64,000 nucleotides of DNA from Acidobacteriota bacterium (GTDB lineage: Bacteria; Acidobacteriota; UBA6911; RPQK01; JACQSY01), in contig JACQSY010000020.1 in assembly GCA_016211085.1 (NCBI GenBank), positions 1 through 64,000 on the forward strand, read 5' to 3'. Both the position numbers and the translations under genes were made by a program. The notes under the pieces are model-generated. The model was not told the DNA's origin, searched no databases, and saw only the letters and a program-made list of their open reading frames with translations. Below, piece by piece: positions 44,957 to 53,475 of the stretch (its first letter is position 1; the number at the start of each line of letters is the position of its first letter).

Positions 44957-45511
44957 TTAGTGCATGTAGAAGAAGCATGCAACTTTAGGAAGGGGAGTAT
45001 CTTTCATGATCACGATCCTCCCTGGGATTGATTGAACCTCAAGTTTGCGGTTGAGTTGGTCGAAGACGGAAGCCTTGCTGGCGAGGGATATTTCCTGAAA
45101 ATCCTTCTCCAGCTTCGCCGCCTTTTCGATCTTTAGTCTTAGCTGAGCCAGAATCCCGTCCATTAGACTCGTTTGCTGTGCAGACTGCACCTTGATGATC
45201 AGGCGCGTTGCCTCCGGTTCCGAAGCAGTTTCTAACTCCGTCTTTAGCTCCGCGCCCGCATTCTTAGCCGAACGGCCGGGCTCTGCCGAATTGAAGGAGA
45301 TCCCTGCTGGTAGAATAACTTCGCTGTCCACAACGGTAACCGTGTGGCCCTTGGTTTCCAGCATCAATGAGATGATGAGCAGATCGCCTACTTGTCCAAC
45401 TGAATTACCCAGTTCGACGCGGACAGGGGACTGTGCGCGAACCGCCAAGATCAGTTGGCAAAACATGCTCAAACCCATCAGTGCGATCTTACAAACCCTG
45501 TTGCAAAGCAT
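44957..45511 (-). CDS. Exported cohesin-like domain protein
   Basis: 184 residues. A hydrophobic N-terminus (about 8-26, cut near VRAQ) precedes one domain of about 140 residues with alternating beta pattern typical of cohesin/carbohydrate-binding-like folds: VRVELGNSVGQVGDLLIISL, VDSEVILPAGISF, and RLIIKVQ. No CxxCH. In Acidobacteria-like genomes such domains occur in surface and cytochrome-linked proteins. It lies between an M29-like gene and the triheme cytochrome, so it may be a scaffold or partner of the cytochrome. The assignment to cohesin is by pattern only. Confidence 0.65.
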   Translation of the reverse strand: MLCNRVCKIALMGLSMFCQLILAVRAQSPVRVELGNSVGQVGDLLIISLMLETKGHTVTVVDSEVILPAGISFNSAEPGRSAKNAGAELKTELETASEPEATRLIIKVQSAQQTSLMDGILAQLRLKIEKAAKLEKDFQEISLASKASVFDQLNRKLEVQSIPGRIVIMKDTPLPKVACFFYMH

Positions 45512-45573
45512 AAATTACAGATAGTGCTTCTCAGAGAAAGGTTCGGTTTTCATCCGAGAAGGCCGCTTCTGTT

Positions 45574-47124
45574 TCAGTGATGCGGAGCAGGTTCAGGCAA
45601 TTGTTTATCCATCTGCTCGTTGAATTCCCAGTAGTAATCAACCCGTTCTCCGATCCGCATGGTGGGCCAGTCGTTCAGATACTCGTCCTTGATCATCTTT
45701 CGCCACTCTTCAGCGACGTCTAGAATCGCTTTTGGATCGCTCACATACCTGGCTGCTAATTTTCGTATTTCCGGATCATCAAGGGCCGTGAGGCGCCCGT
45801 TGTCGATAAGCTTTTTCCCATCGATCTCAATGGTGGGAAAATAAAGATGACCGCCGTTTAGTTTCAGGGGTGAAGCGCCCTGGGGTTGAACTCCGTGCAT
45901 CAATCCTTCCCCGCGATATACATCCCCCACACTGAAATGAACCACACCGGCCGTCCGCATATGATCTGACCACCCACCCGTCAATCCGTAGTTGCCTTTT
46001 TCCCGATACCAGTTGGAATTGAAGAAATCGGGTCCCACGATGGTGGGGGTGGTGCCGATAGCAAAGGTAAGCAACCACCGAGCTCCTTTGTTTCTCTTCT
46101 CTTCGCCAAATCCGACGCTGTATTCAACGCCGTCGTACTGACGAATCTTTTTCAGATAATCCTCTCCGACCCGTCCCCCACCTTCAATCCTCACCACCTC
46201 TCCTTGCTCGATGATATAGGTCATGCGGGCGGGTAACGGTCCCATATGAGCCGCATTGACTACAATCTTGCCCTTGGCATCCACCACCTTGCTGTATTCG
46301 AGACCCATGCCCAAATGGCTCCACTGGTAAGCGGCCCCTCCAAATATCCAGTGCTTCTCGAGGCCGATTCCCTGGGCTGCCATGGCGCTATCCGGATTCA
46401 TGTAAGGAAAATTCTTTTTCACCCAATCGAGGTCGACATCAAAGGTGAACGTCAAGTCGGTTCCGAGTGGATCTGTGAGGCGAACCCTGTGTGGTTTATC
46501 GAGGCCGATCATCTCCCAGACTTTGTTCTGGATGGCCAGGTCCAGTTCCACAGGAAATTGCGCATATTTGTCAAAGGCAAGCTGTTCCGGAACTGCCGGG
46601 AGAGCTACAGAAGCTATAACCCGCTTTCCTTGTTTGGTCCAATACATCCCGCGACCGTACGAAAGGTAAAGCATGTAATCTCCGAAAAGCACAACATCGG
46701 ATTGCCTGATCGCTTCCTCCACCCACAGAGGAACCCATGAATCAGGGACGTACTGCCTGCCATCCATCGGGTCCAGTGACGTACCTTTTCGGCGTGGGAT
46801 CGGCATAAGAGTGATTACATCCGCCAATCCCCCCATTCTGCGTATGGCAATCCTCATCGCGTCGAGCCAGACCGGGTCAAAGGCTTGATTGTCTATGGTG
46901 ACAAGGACCACTTTGTCTCCTTGTTTCAGGCCGCGGAGCTTGAGCTGAAATGTCGCATTTTCCACCAGTTTTTCCATGGAGGTTGGTGTGTAATTGCTAA
47001 TAGCCTTCGGTTTTTTTCTCATGGCCTCCAGTGCTTCCTCGTAAGTCTGCTGAGCCCACGAGGTCTGAGACAACAAGAGGATACCAATCAGATAAATCGC
47101 CTTTGGGAAGAATCTTCTAATCAT
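45574..47124 (-). CDS. Exported M29 aminopeptidase/NicX-like protein, copy A
   Basis: 516 residues with a signal peptide (cut near TSWAQQ). The body resembles M29 aminopeptidases and the related 2,5-dihydroxypyridine dioxygenase NicX: domain start GDKVVLVTIDNQAFDPVW, a central RLTDPLGTDLTFTFD, and EGGGRVGE. In the metal region H396 and Y403 (HFSVGDVY) keep the seven-residue spacing of the M29 His/Tyr pair, and H426 lies 30 residues on. Where M29 has HxD, this protein has H426-L-Y428, so a metal-binding Asp is replaced by Tyr. True peptidase activity is doubtful. M29 and NicX are cytoplasmic; export is unusual. It has a close tandem paralogue 33 bases upstream. Confidence 0.7.
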   Translation of the reverse strand: MIRRFFPKAIYLIGILLLSQTSWAQQTYEEALEAMRKKPKAISNYTPTSMEKLVENATFQLKLRGLKQGDKVVLVTIDNQAFDPVWLDAMRIAIRRMGGLADVITLMPIPRRKGTSLDPMDGRQYVPDSWVPLWVEEAIRQSDVVLFGDYMLYLSYGRGMYWTKQGKRVIASVALPAVPEQLAFDKYAQFPVELDLAIQNKVWEMIGLDKPHRVRLTDPLGTDLTFTFDVDLDWVKKNFPYMNPDSAMAAQGIGLEKHWIFGGAAYQWSHLGMGLEYSKVVDAKGKIVVNAAHMGPLPARMTYIIEQGEVVRIEGGGRVGEDYLKKIRQYDGVEYSVGFGEEKRNKGARWLLTFAIGTTPTIVGPDFFNSNWYREKGNYGLTGGWSDHMRTAGVVHFSVGDVYRGEGLMHGVQPQGASPLKLNGGHLYFPTIEIDGKKLIDNGRLTALDDPEIRKLAARYVSDPKAILDVAEEWRKMIKDEYLNDWPTMRIGERVDYYWEFNEQMDKQLPEPAPHH

Positions 47125-47157
47125 TGCATAACTCCTTTGGCTCTAGTGTCCTTAATC

Positions 47158-48717
47158 CTAATTCTTATTCGCGATCTTTGCCGCTTCCTTATCCATTTCT
47201 TCATTGAGTTCCCAGTAATAATCGACTCGACCTGGAGGGCGAATGGTTGGCCAGTCATTGAGATATTCCTCATGCACCAATTTTCGCCATTCTTCCGACA
47301 CATCCAGTAAATTCTTAGGGTCCCCATACTTGGCCGCCAGAGTTCGGATCTCCGGGTCGTCCAAAACCGTCAATCTGCCATTGTCGATGAGCTTTTTCCC
47401 GTCCACTACTACAGTGGGGAAGTAGAGGTGTCCCCCGTTAAGCTTCACCGGCTTGACGCCTTTTGGTTGTACACCGAGCATGAGACCTTCGCCGCGGTAA
47501 ACGTCACCAATGCTGAAATGTAGAACGCCAGCGGCCCTCATGTGATCCGACCATCCGCCCCCCAGGGTGTATGAACCTTGTTGTTTGAACCAGGTGGGGT
47601 CAAAAAAATCTGGAGCAACAATCGTGGGAGTGACACCGATGGCAAAGGCCTCCAGCCACCTCGCTCCTTTGTTACGCTTATCCTCTCCGAAGCCCACGGG
47701 GTACTTGACTTCATCATATTGCCCGATGATCTTCATGTAATGCTCGCCCACCCGGCCTCCGCCTTCGATGGAAACTACCTGGCCTTTGTCTATGACGTAG
47801 GTCATTCGCACGGGCAGCGGCCCCATGTGGGCGGCATTAACCACGATTTTGCCTTTTGCGTCCACGACCTTGCTATACTCCAGGCCGATGCCGAGGTGGC
47901 TCCACTGATATCCAACTCCACCAAAGAGCCAGTGCCGGGAGAGTTGCGACCCTTGGGCGGTGGAAGCATCCGCTGGATCCAGGTGCGGGAAATTCTTTCT
48001 CACCCAGTCGGGATCAAGATCGTACGTAAAGGTGAGGTCTGTCCCCAGCGGGTCGGTGATCCGAATGTTCTTTGCCTTTTTGTCGTTCGGCCCGAGCACT
48101 TCCCATACCTTTCTCTGGATGGCGAAATCTAATTCGGGCGGAAACTTTGCGTAGTTATCTAGCGCCAGTTGCTCCGCAATTACCGGCATGCCTGAGGGCA
48201 CGACAATTACCTTTTTCCCCTGTTTTGTCCAATATAGGCCCCGGCCATAGGAAAGATAGATCAAGTAATCACGAAACATCACGACGTCGGATTGCTTGAT
48301 TGCATCCTCAACCCAGCGCGGGACCCAGGAATCAGGAACCTCTTGTCTCCCTTCCTGGGGGTCCAGGGATGTCCCTTTCCGACGGGGAATGGGCATAAGC
48401 GTGATGGAATCAGCTATACCCCCCATCCGTCGGATGGCAACTTTAATGGCTTCCAGCCAAACAGGATCGAAAGCCTCATGATCATGAGTTACCAGGACCA
48501 CCTTGTCTCCTTCTTTTACGCCTCGTGTTTTCAACTGGAAAATTGCATTTGAGATCAGTGGTTCCATAGAGGTTGGTTTGTACTGATCAGGTGCCTGAGG
48601 TTTGGAACGCATTACTTCCAGCCCAATTTCATAAGCGCTTTGCGAATGCAAGGCTGACCGGCTACAGATAACCATACCGACAGTAAGAAATAAGATATGC
48701 ACAGTCTTTGTCTTCAT
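47158..48717 (-). CDS. Exported M29 aminopeptidase/NicX-like protein, copy B
   Basis: 519 residues, clearly a duplicate of copy A: long identical stretches include SLGTDLTF-like DPLGTDLTFTYD, GKIVVNAAHMGPLP, EGGGRVGEHYMK and VDGKKLIDNGRLT. A signal peptide precedes (MKTKTVHILFLTVGMVICSR, cut near LHSQ). The same HLY in place of HxD is present (LNGGHLYFP), and the HFSIGDVY motif keeps His and Tyr, so the change predates the duplication. It follows the TonB receptor by 29 bases. The two copies might form a heteromer or act on different isomers. Confidence 0.7.
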   Translation of the reverse strand: MKTKTVHILFLTVGMVICSRSALHSQSAYEIGLEVMRSKPQAPDQYKPTSMEPLISNAIFQLKTRGVKEGDKVVLVTHDHEAFDPVWLEAIKVAIRRMGGIADSITLMPIPRRKGTSLDPQEGRQEVPDSWVPRWVEDAIKQSDVVMFRDYLIYLSYGRGLYWTKQGKKVIVVPSGMPVIAEQLALDNYAKFPPELDFAIQRKVWEVLGPNDKKAKNIRITDPLGTDLTFTYDLDPDWVRKNFPHLDPADASTAQGSQLSRHWLFGGVGYQWSHLGIGLEYSKVVDAKGKIVVNAAHMGPLPVRMTYVIDKGQVVSIEGGGRVGEHYMKIIGQYDEVKYPVGFGEDKRNKGARWLEAFAIGVTPTIVAPDFFDPTWFKQQGSYTLGGGWSDHMRAAGVLHFSIGDVYRGEGLMLGVQPKGVKPVKLNGGHLYFPTVVVDGKKLIDNGRLTVLDDPEIRTLAAKYGDPKNLLDVSEEWRKLVHEEYLNDWPTIRPPGRVDYYWELNEEMDKEAAKIANKN

Positions 48718-48746
48718 GACTTTTCCCTTCGTCTGGACACTGCGGT

Positions 48747-51700
48747 CTAGAACGTGATCTTTAAGCCAAATTGGACCTGCCGCGAGGTACTGACGGTTCT
48801 CAAGATTTTCCCGGCTGTTGGCACGGGTCTTCCGCTTGGATCGGCGAAAACAATGGGGCCTCCGCGCGCGTCCCCTCCATCATCACCGGGAGTAGCGAAA
48901 TTGGAACGATTCAGCAGGTTAAAGATCTCAGCCCGAAATTGCACGTTAACTCTTTCGCTAACATACGTGTTTTTTACAACTGAAAAATCCACATTGGCGA
49001 AGCCAGGACCAATAACAATGTTCCTGCCTGCATTGCCCAGAAATCCTGCCTCAGGAAGCTTAAACGCGGAAAGATCAAAATAACGGTCGGGGTTTTGAGA
49101 AAAGGTAGCCACCTTTTGCAGCAAATCGGGGCGTTCGGAAGGATCGCGCACCCCTGTGCTGGACCGATTAAAGCCCAAGCGAGGTGTGAATGGCACTCCT
49201 GAAGAAAAACCAATAATGGTCCCCAACTGCCAACCGCTTATGATCTTTCCGGCTAACCCGCTCACATTTTCTCCCCATGCTTTACCAGGCCCAAAAGGCA
49301 GCTCGAAGATCGAGTTGATCACAGCGTTATGGCGGACATCGAAGTTCGACAATCCCCGGTTTCCTTTGCGATCCAACAGGTCGGGCAGGTCATCGTGGGA
49401 GTTTCCGGAGGGAACAGATCCGAATGTGACACCATTATCGATGGATTTCGAAATCGTGTATGAGAATTGGAAGTGTAAACCTTGACTCGCCCGCCGACTC
49501 AGACTTCCTTGAAAGGAATTAAAATTTGAATTTCCGATCGGGGTTTTGAAAGCAATTTCACCAAAAGCAGGATTTCTTCGAGCTGCGCCATTTGGGAAAA
49601 ACTTTTTTCCATCCTGAATGGTTGATATTGGCTGGTTGATGTCCCCCTGAATAATCTGGTGCACGCCCCGCAGACCGGCGTAAGCCAACGTGACGGTGGT
49701 ACCCGGGGTAAGTTCGCGCTGGATGCTTAGGTTGTACTGCATCGCATAGGGATAGTTAAAGTCGCGGTCAAGAAGCGATAGAGGCACGATGGGAATTCTG
49801 ACCCTGCCCGCTGCCGCATTGGGGAAAGGGGCTCCGGGTATCAGCACTACTGACGAAAAAGGCGGCGTGTTGCGTCCTTCGCCAAAGCTATGTATGTAGA
49901 GGCGATCGAAAAAGATTCCAAAGCCGCCGCGTATTGCCATCTTCCTGTCGCCGAACGGATCCCAGGCAAATCCGAATCTGGGTCCGAAATTTGAGTAGGA
50001 GGGATTCTCTTCAAAAAGCGAATCGACTTGTGTGAAGCCGGCGGACTTGAGCGGATCGAGGAGAACGGACATCTTACCGTTAACTTCCGAAAGGTTGCTG
50101 TAGGGTTCATACCTCAATCCGAAATTAAGCGTCAGAGTGGGCCTGATTCTAAAGTCGTCCTGAAAATAAAAGCCCCAGGAACTCAACCGATAACCCCGGG
50201 CTGAATCGGCACCCGGCAGCGTCCCCGTAAAGGTGGCGGATCGGCCTCTTAGAAAATCGGCGATACCTATAATCCGATAACTGCCGTTGAAGAAGAGATC
50301 GATAAAGGAGTTTTCATGAACACGTTCGAAATCGAAACCCACCTTCATAGAGTGTCGAGCCAGGTTGTATGTGACGTTATCCTGCAATTGAAACAGGTTC
50401 AGAATTCCTCCCACAGGACGGCTTAAACGATGTCCAAGGTTGCTGAGTCCCAGCACTGTGATGGGACCCATCTGTCGGTTAGGCATCAAGGAAGTTGCGA
50501 GTTCAGGAGGGACATTCGGAATCTGAGCAATTCGGTTGTTGCGGTTGAAATTGAAACGGAACGTATTTAGTAACGTAGGCGCGAACACATGACTTTCCTC
50601 AATGGTCAGGTACTGCGCTCGACCGTCAGCAAAGGACTCAAAGCCCGGTACCGGTGTGGAACCAAAGGGGTCAATCATGGAACTCTCTTTGAAGGTATAA
50701 CGTACGTAAGTCGAGTCCTCTTCGGAAAATACCTGATCGAACCTGATATTGAAAAGGTCCTCGTCAATAGGCCGTGGCCTGTGGCCGCGCCACTCGGCAG
50801 AACCACCTCCAAAATCAGTACCGGTAGGCGAAGGATATAGATCCAAGAAAGGCTTGACGGCCGGCAGTACTCCAACGTTGACCAGAGTACCGGTTGCGGG
50901 ATCCTTCACCAAGCCTTGTCGTGCGCTGAAGCTGGGTACAATTGCAACCGAAGACATCCCTAAACGCTCCCGGAATCCTTCGAAGCCCCCCAGGAGGAAA
51001 GCTTTCTCCTTCACCAGAGGGCCACCAAGCGTGAACCCGTACTGGTTTCGTTTGAATTCCGGTTTGGTCAAATCAAAGAAATTGCGTGCGTCCAGGTTGT
51101 CATTCCGGTGAAAATAGAACGCGGTGCCTTGCAGTCGATTGGTGCCGCCCTTTGAAACAACGCTGACTACCCCGCCGGTAGTTCTGCCGTATTCGGCACT
51201 GAACGCATTGGTGAGAACGCGAAATTCGCGAATCATGTCAACGCCAATAGCAACTCCGGAAGCGCCCCCAGGCGGAGTTGCGTAAAGTGGATCGGTCAGA
51301 TCGGAGCCATCCAGAAGATACAAGCCCGATATGGGTTGCGCCCCCCCTACCCCAATGGCGCCGCCGCCTCCCATTCCTCCAAAGGCAATCTGGCGAGAGG
51401 TTCGAATTCCTACGACTCCGGTTTGCAATTGAGCTAGTTGCAAAAAACTTCTGCCATTCAGAGGAAGATCGACGACCTGCTGTTCCACAACAACTGCGCT
51501 AATGTCGGAATGAGTGGTCTCTACGACAGGAACCTCTTCCGTGACCACGACCTTCTCATCGATCTCGCCAATCTTGAGACTGAAATCCACAATCGCTTCC
51601 TGCCCCACATTCAGGGAAACATCACCTCGAATGGCGGTCTGGAAGCCCTGGAGACTAGCTTGCAGCTCGTAAGTACCAGGAGCCAGGTTGGGCGCGGCAT

Positions 51701-51893
51701 AACGGCCGTGGTCGTCGGAAATAAATGTCTTAGTCGCGCCCGTTTCGGTGTTCCTAACAACCAGCGTAGCTCCTGGAAGAACCGCCCCGCTGTCGTCTTT
51801 AACGGTGCCTGAAATGGTGGCAGTGGTGAGCTGGGCCAGCACCACTAGAGGCACAAAAAGTAAAAAAAGGACAGAAACTAGAGACTTTGCCAT
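48747..51893 (-). CDS. TonB-dependent receptor, Oar-like, second copy
   Basis: 1048 residues. Signal peptide (MAKSLVSVLFLLFVPLVVLA), CarboxypepD_reg-like domain (TATISGTVKDDSGAVLPGATL), plug domain (VVDLPLNGRSFLQLAQLQTG) and a long barrel ending in TSRQVQFGLKITF with the terminal aromatic residue of outer-membrane proteins. It shares architecture and many barrel motifs with the receptor at 32354 (HRNDNLDARNFFD in both), so they are paralogues. ATG 51893 has a G-rich ribosome site; an alternative ATG five codons upstream exists. It is third in the MFS-UbiD-receptor-M29 train. Confidence 0.92.
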   Translation of the reverse strand: MAKSLVSVLFLLFVPLVVLAQLTTATISGTVKDDSGAVLPGATLVVRNTETGATKTFISDDHGRYAAPNLAPGTYELQASLQGFQTAIRGDVSLNVGQEAIVDFSLKIGEIDEKVVVTEEVPVVETTHSDISAVVVEQQVVDLPLNGRSFLQLAQLQTGVVGIRTSRQIAFGGMGGGGAIGVGGAQPISGLYLLDGSDLTDPLYATPPGGASGVAIGVDMIREFRVLTNAFSAEYGRTTGGVVSVVSKGGTNRLQGTAFYFHRNDNLDARNFFDLTKPEFKRNQYGFTLGGPLVKEKAFLLGGFEGFRERLGMSSVAIVPSFSARQGLVKDPATGTLVNVGVLPAVKPFLDLYPSPTGTDFGGGSAEWRGHRPRPIDEDLFNIRFDQVFSEEDSTYVRYTFKESSMIDPFGSTPVPGFESFADGRAQYLTIEESHVFAPTLLNTFRFNFNRNNRIAQIPNVPPELATSLMPNRQMGPITVLGLSNLGHRLSRPVGGILNLFQLQDNVTYNLARHSMKVGFDFERVHENSFIDLFFNGSYRIIGIADFLRGRSATFTGTLPGADSARGYRLSSWGFYFQDDFRIRPTLTLNFGLRYEPYSNLSEVNGKMSVLLDPLKSAGFTQVDSLFEENPSYSNFGPRFGFAWDPFGDRKMAIRGGFGIFFDRLYIHSFGEGRNTPPFSSVVLIPGAPFPNAAAGRVRIPIVPLSLLDRDFNYPYAMQYNLSIQRELTPGTTVTLAYAGLRGVHQIIQGDINQPISTIQDGKKFFPNGAARRNPAFGEIAFKTPIGNSNFNSFQGSLSRRASQGLHFQFSYTISKSIDNGVTFGSVPSGNSHDDLPDLLDRKGNRGLSNFDVRHNAVINSIFELPFGPGKAWGENVSGLAGKIISGWQLGTIIGFSSGVPFTPRLGFNRSSTGVRDPSERPDLLQKVATFSQNPDRYFDLSAFKLPEAGFLGNAGRNIVIGPGFANVDFSVVKNTYVSERVNVQFRAEIFNLLNRSNFATPGDDGGDARGGPIVFADPSGRPVPTAGKILRTVSTSRQVQFGLKITF

Positions 51894-51940
51894 GGCATAC
51901 CCCCCCAATGAGAGTGAATCAGTGTCGGCTCATACTATAA

Positions 51941-53425
51941 CTAATCTCCGAGAATATCCTTCCATTTCTCCAGAACGCGGCGCTTGATTTCCGGACTTGA
52001 CTCAACCACAGGCGGAAATTCGTTCCTCCACTCGTAAGGGCGACAGGCGTCAATAATTGCACGCGAGTTGAACCCTTTTCGTGCCTTGGGTATGACCGGG
52101 TCCAGGGGTCCACTCCAGCAGCGACGAAGGATCTCTATATCTTCAGCCGGATCACTTCGCGTTGACACGGCCCAGATCACTTCCTCGATATTCGAAGGAT
52201 CAATGTCCTCGTCGACCACGACGTAATACCGGCCCATGTAAGCCCCTCCCCGGCAGGCGATAGCGGCCAATCCTGCCTGCCGAGCGTGCCCGGGGTAGCG
52301 CTGGGTGATTGAGACGGCCGTGAACATGCTGGTAGGCGCCATGTGATGGATGTAAACTCCTTTGATATCCGGAATCCCGGCGGCTTCCATGGCTTCCCAC
52401 AAGGTCGCGGCCGAGATCAAGTCATAGAAGACAACCGAGGGCGGCCTCCCCATGGGAGTTCCTGTAATAATCGGTTCGTTGCGGTACATGAGAGACTCGA
52501 CTCGGACCACGGGAGCCGGCCTCTTGTCACTGGCATAGTATCCGGTGAATTCACCAAACGGACCTTCCTCTTGCATTTCCCCAGGGTGCACAAATCCTTC
52601 GATGGCAATCTCAGCTGAGGCTGGAATCGGCAAACCCGTTACCGGACCCTTGATGATGTCGATAGGTTCGCCTTTCACCCACCCTGCATAGTCGTATTCC
52701 GAGGTTCCCCAGGGCAGGTGAAATGAAGCAATGTAAATCAGCAGAGGATCCTGTCCAAAACAAATGGCCACCGGAAAAGGCTCATTTCGCGCAAAGCTCT
52801 TTTCCATCTGAATCCGTCCGTCTTTTCCCGGAGAAATATACAAACCCAGTCGATCTTTGCCGTGAATCATGACGCGGTAAGTGCCCAGGTTAATCCAGCC
52901 TTGCTCCGGATCCCGGGTTACGACGACACAGTCGGTCCCGATATATCGCCCACCGTCGCGTTCATTCCAGCGCGGTGTTGGAAATTTGAAAAGGTCGATG
53001 TCCCGTCCATTCAGGACGTTTTCCAAAACCGGCCCGCTTGAAACCAGACGAGGAGGGAGGGGTACGAACTGCTTCATTCGGTCTTTCCACACGCGAACAA
53101 ATTCGAGTCCCTTCATGCTGGGGGACATGCCGAGTGAAACGGCTACCAGCGGCATAGAATTGTCACAATTCGCAGCAACACGATAACCTGGAGGGTAGCC
53201 CCGAATCTGGTCGAAGAGGAGGATGGAGGAGTTCTCGAGCCTTCGACGCCGCTCAATCTCGGTAATCGCACCGATCTCCAGATCCCAGTCAGCACCATCC
53301 AATCGCTTCAGGAGCTGCAACCGTTGAGCAATCTCGAGCCATTCCCGTAGGTCCTTGTAGCGATAAACGCGACTCACGAGTCTGGGTCCTTCAGCTGTTT
53401 CGACTTTGGGTGCAATATTGTCCAT
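51941..53425 (-). CDS. UbiD-family prenylated-FMN (de)carboxylase, second copy
   Basis: 494 residues. Catalytic residues fit the family: R184 (LGTYR) and E287/E292 in EGPFGEFTGYY. prFMN-binding residues around PTPRWNERDGGRYIGT are also typical. It decarboxylates, or in reverse carboxylates, an aromatic or unsaturated acid with prenyl-FMN supplied by UbiX from elsewhere in the genome. AGGAG lies 9 bases upstream. It stands between an MFS carrier (50 bases) and a TonB receptor (47 bases), so import, decarboxylation and uptake genes are cotranscribed. Confidence 0.92.
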   Translation of the reverse strand: MDNIAPKVETAEGPRLVSRVYRYKDLREWLEIAQRLQLLKRLDGADWDLEIGAITEIERRRRLENSSILLFDQIRGYPPGYRVAANCDNSMPLVAVSLGMSPSMKGLEFVRVWKDRMKQFVPLPPRLVSSGPVLENVLNGRDIDLFKFPTPRWNERDGGRYIGTDCVVVTRDPEQGWINLGTYRVMIHGKDRLGLYISPGKDGRIQMEKSFARNEPFPVAICFGQDPLLIYIASFHLPWGTSEYDYAGWVKGEPIDIIKGPVTGLPIPASAEIAIEGFVHPGEMQEEGPFGEFTGYYASDKRPAPVVRVESLMYRNEPIITGTPMGRPPSVVFYDLISAATLWEAMEAAGIPDIKGVYIHHMAPTSMFTAVSITQRYPGHARQAGLAAIACRGGAYMGRYYVVVDEDIDPSNIEEVIWAVSTRSDPAEDIEILRRCWSGPLDPVIPKARKGFNSRAIIDACRPYEWRNEFPPVVESSPEIKRRVLEKWKDILGD

Positions 53426-53475
53426 ATCTACGCTCCTGTATTTTCTGGCTGAGGGTTAGCATCGTGGGGGCAGAA

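Noticed and set aside
45574-48717. Naming the pair NicX (2,5-dihydroxypyridine dioxygenase)
   Set aside because: Metal residues differ and both are exported; only fold-level similarity can be supported.
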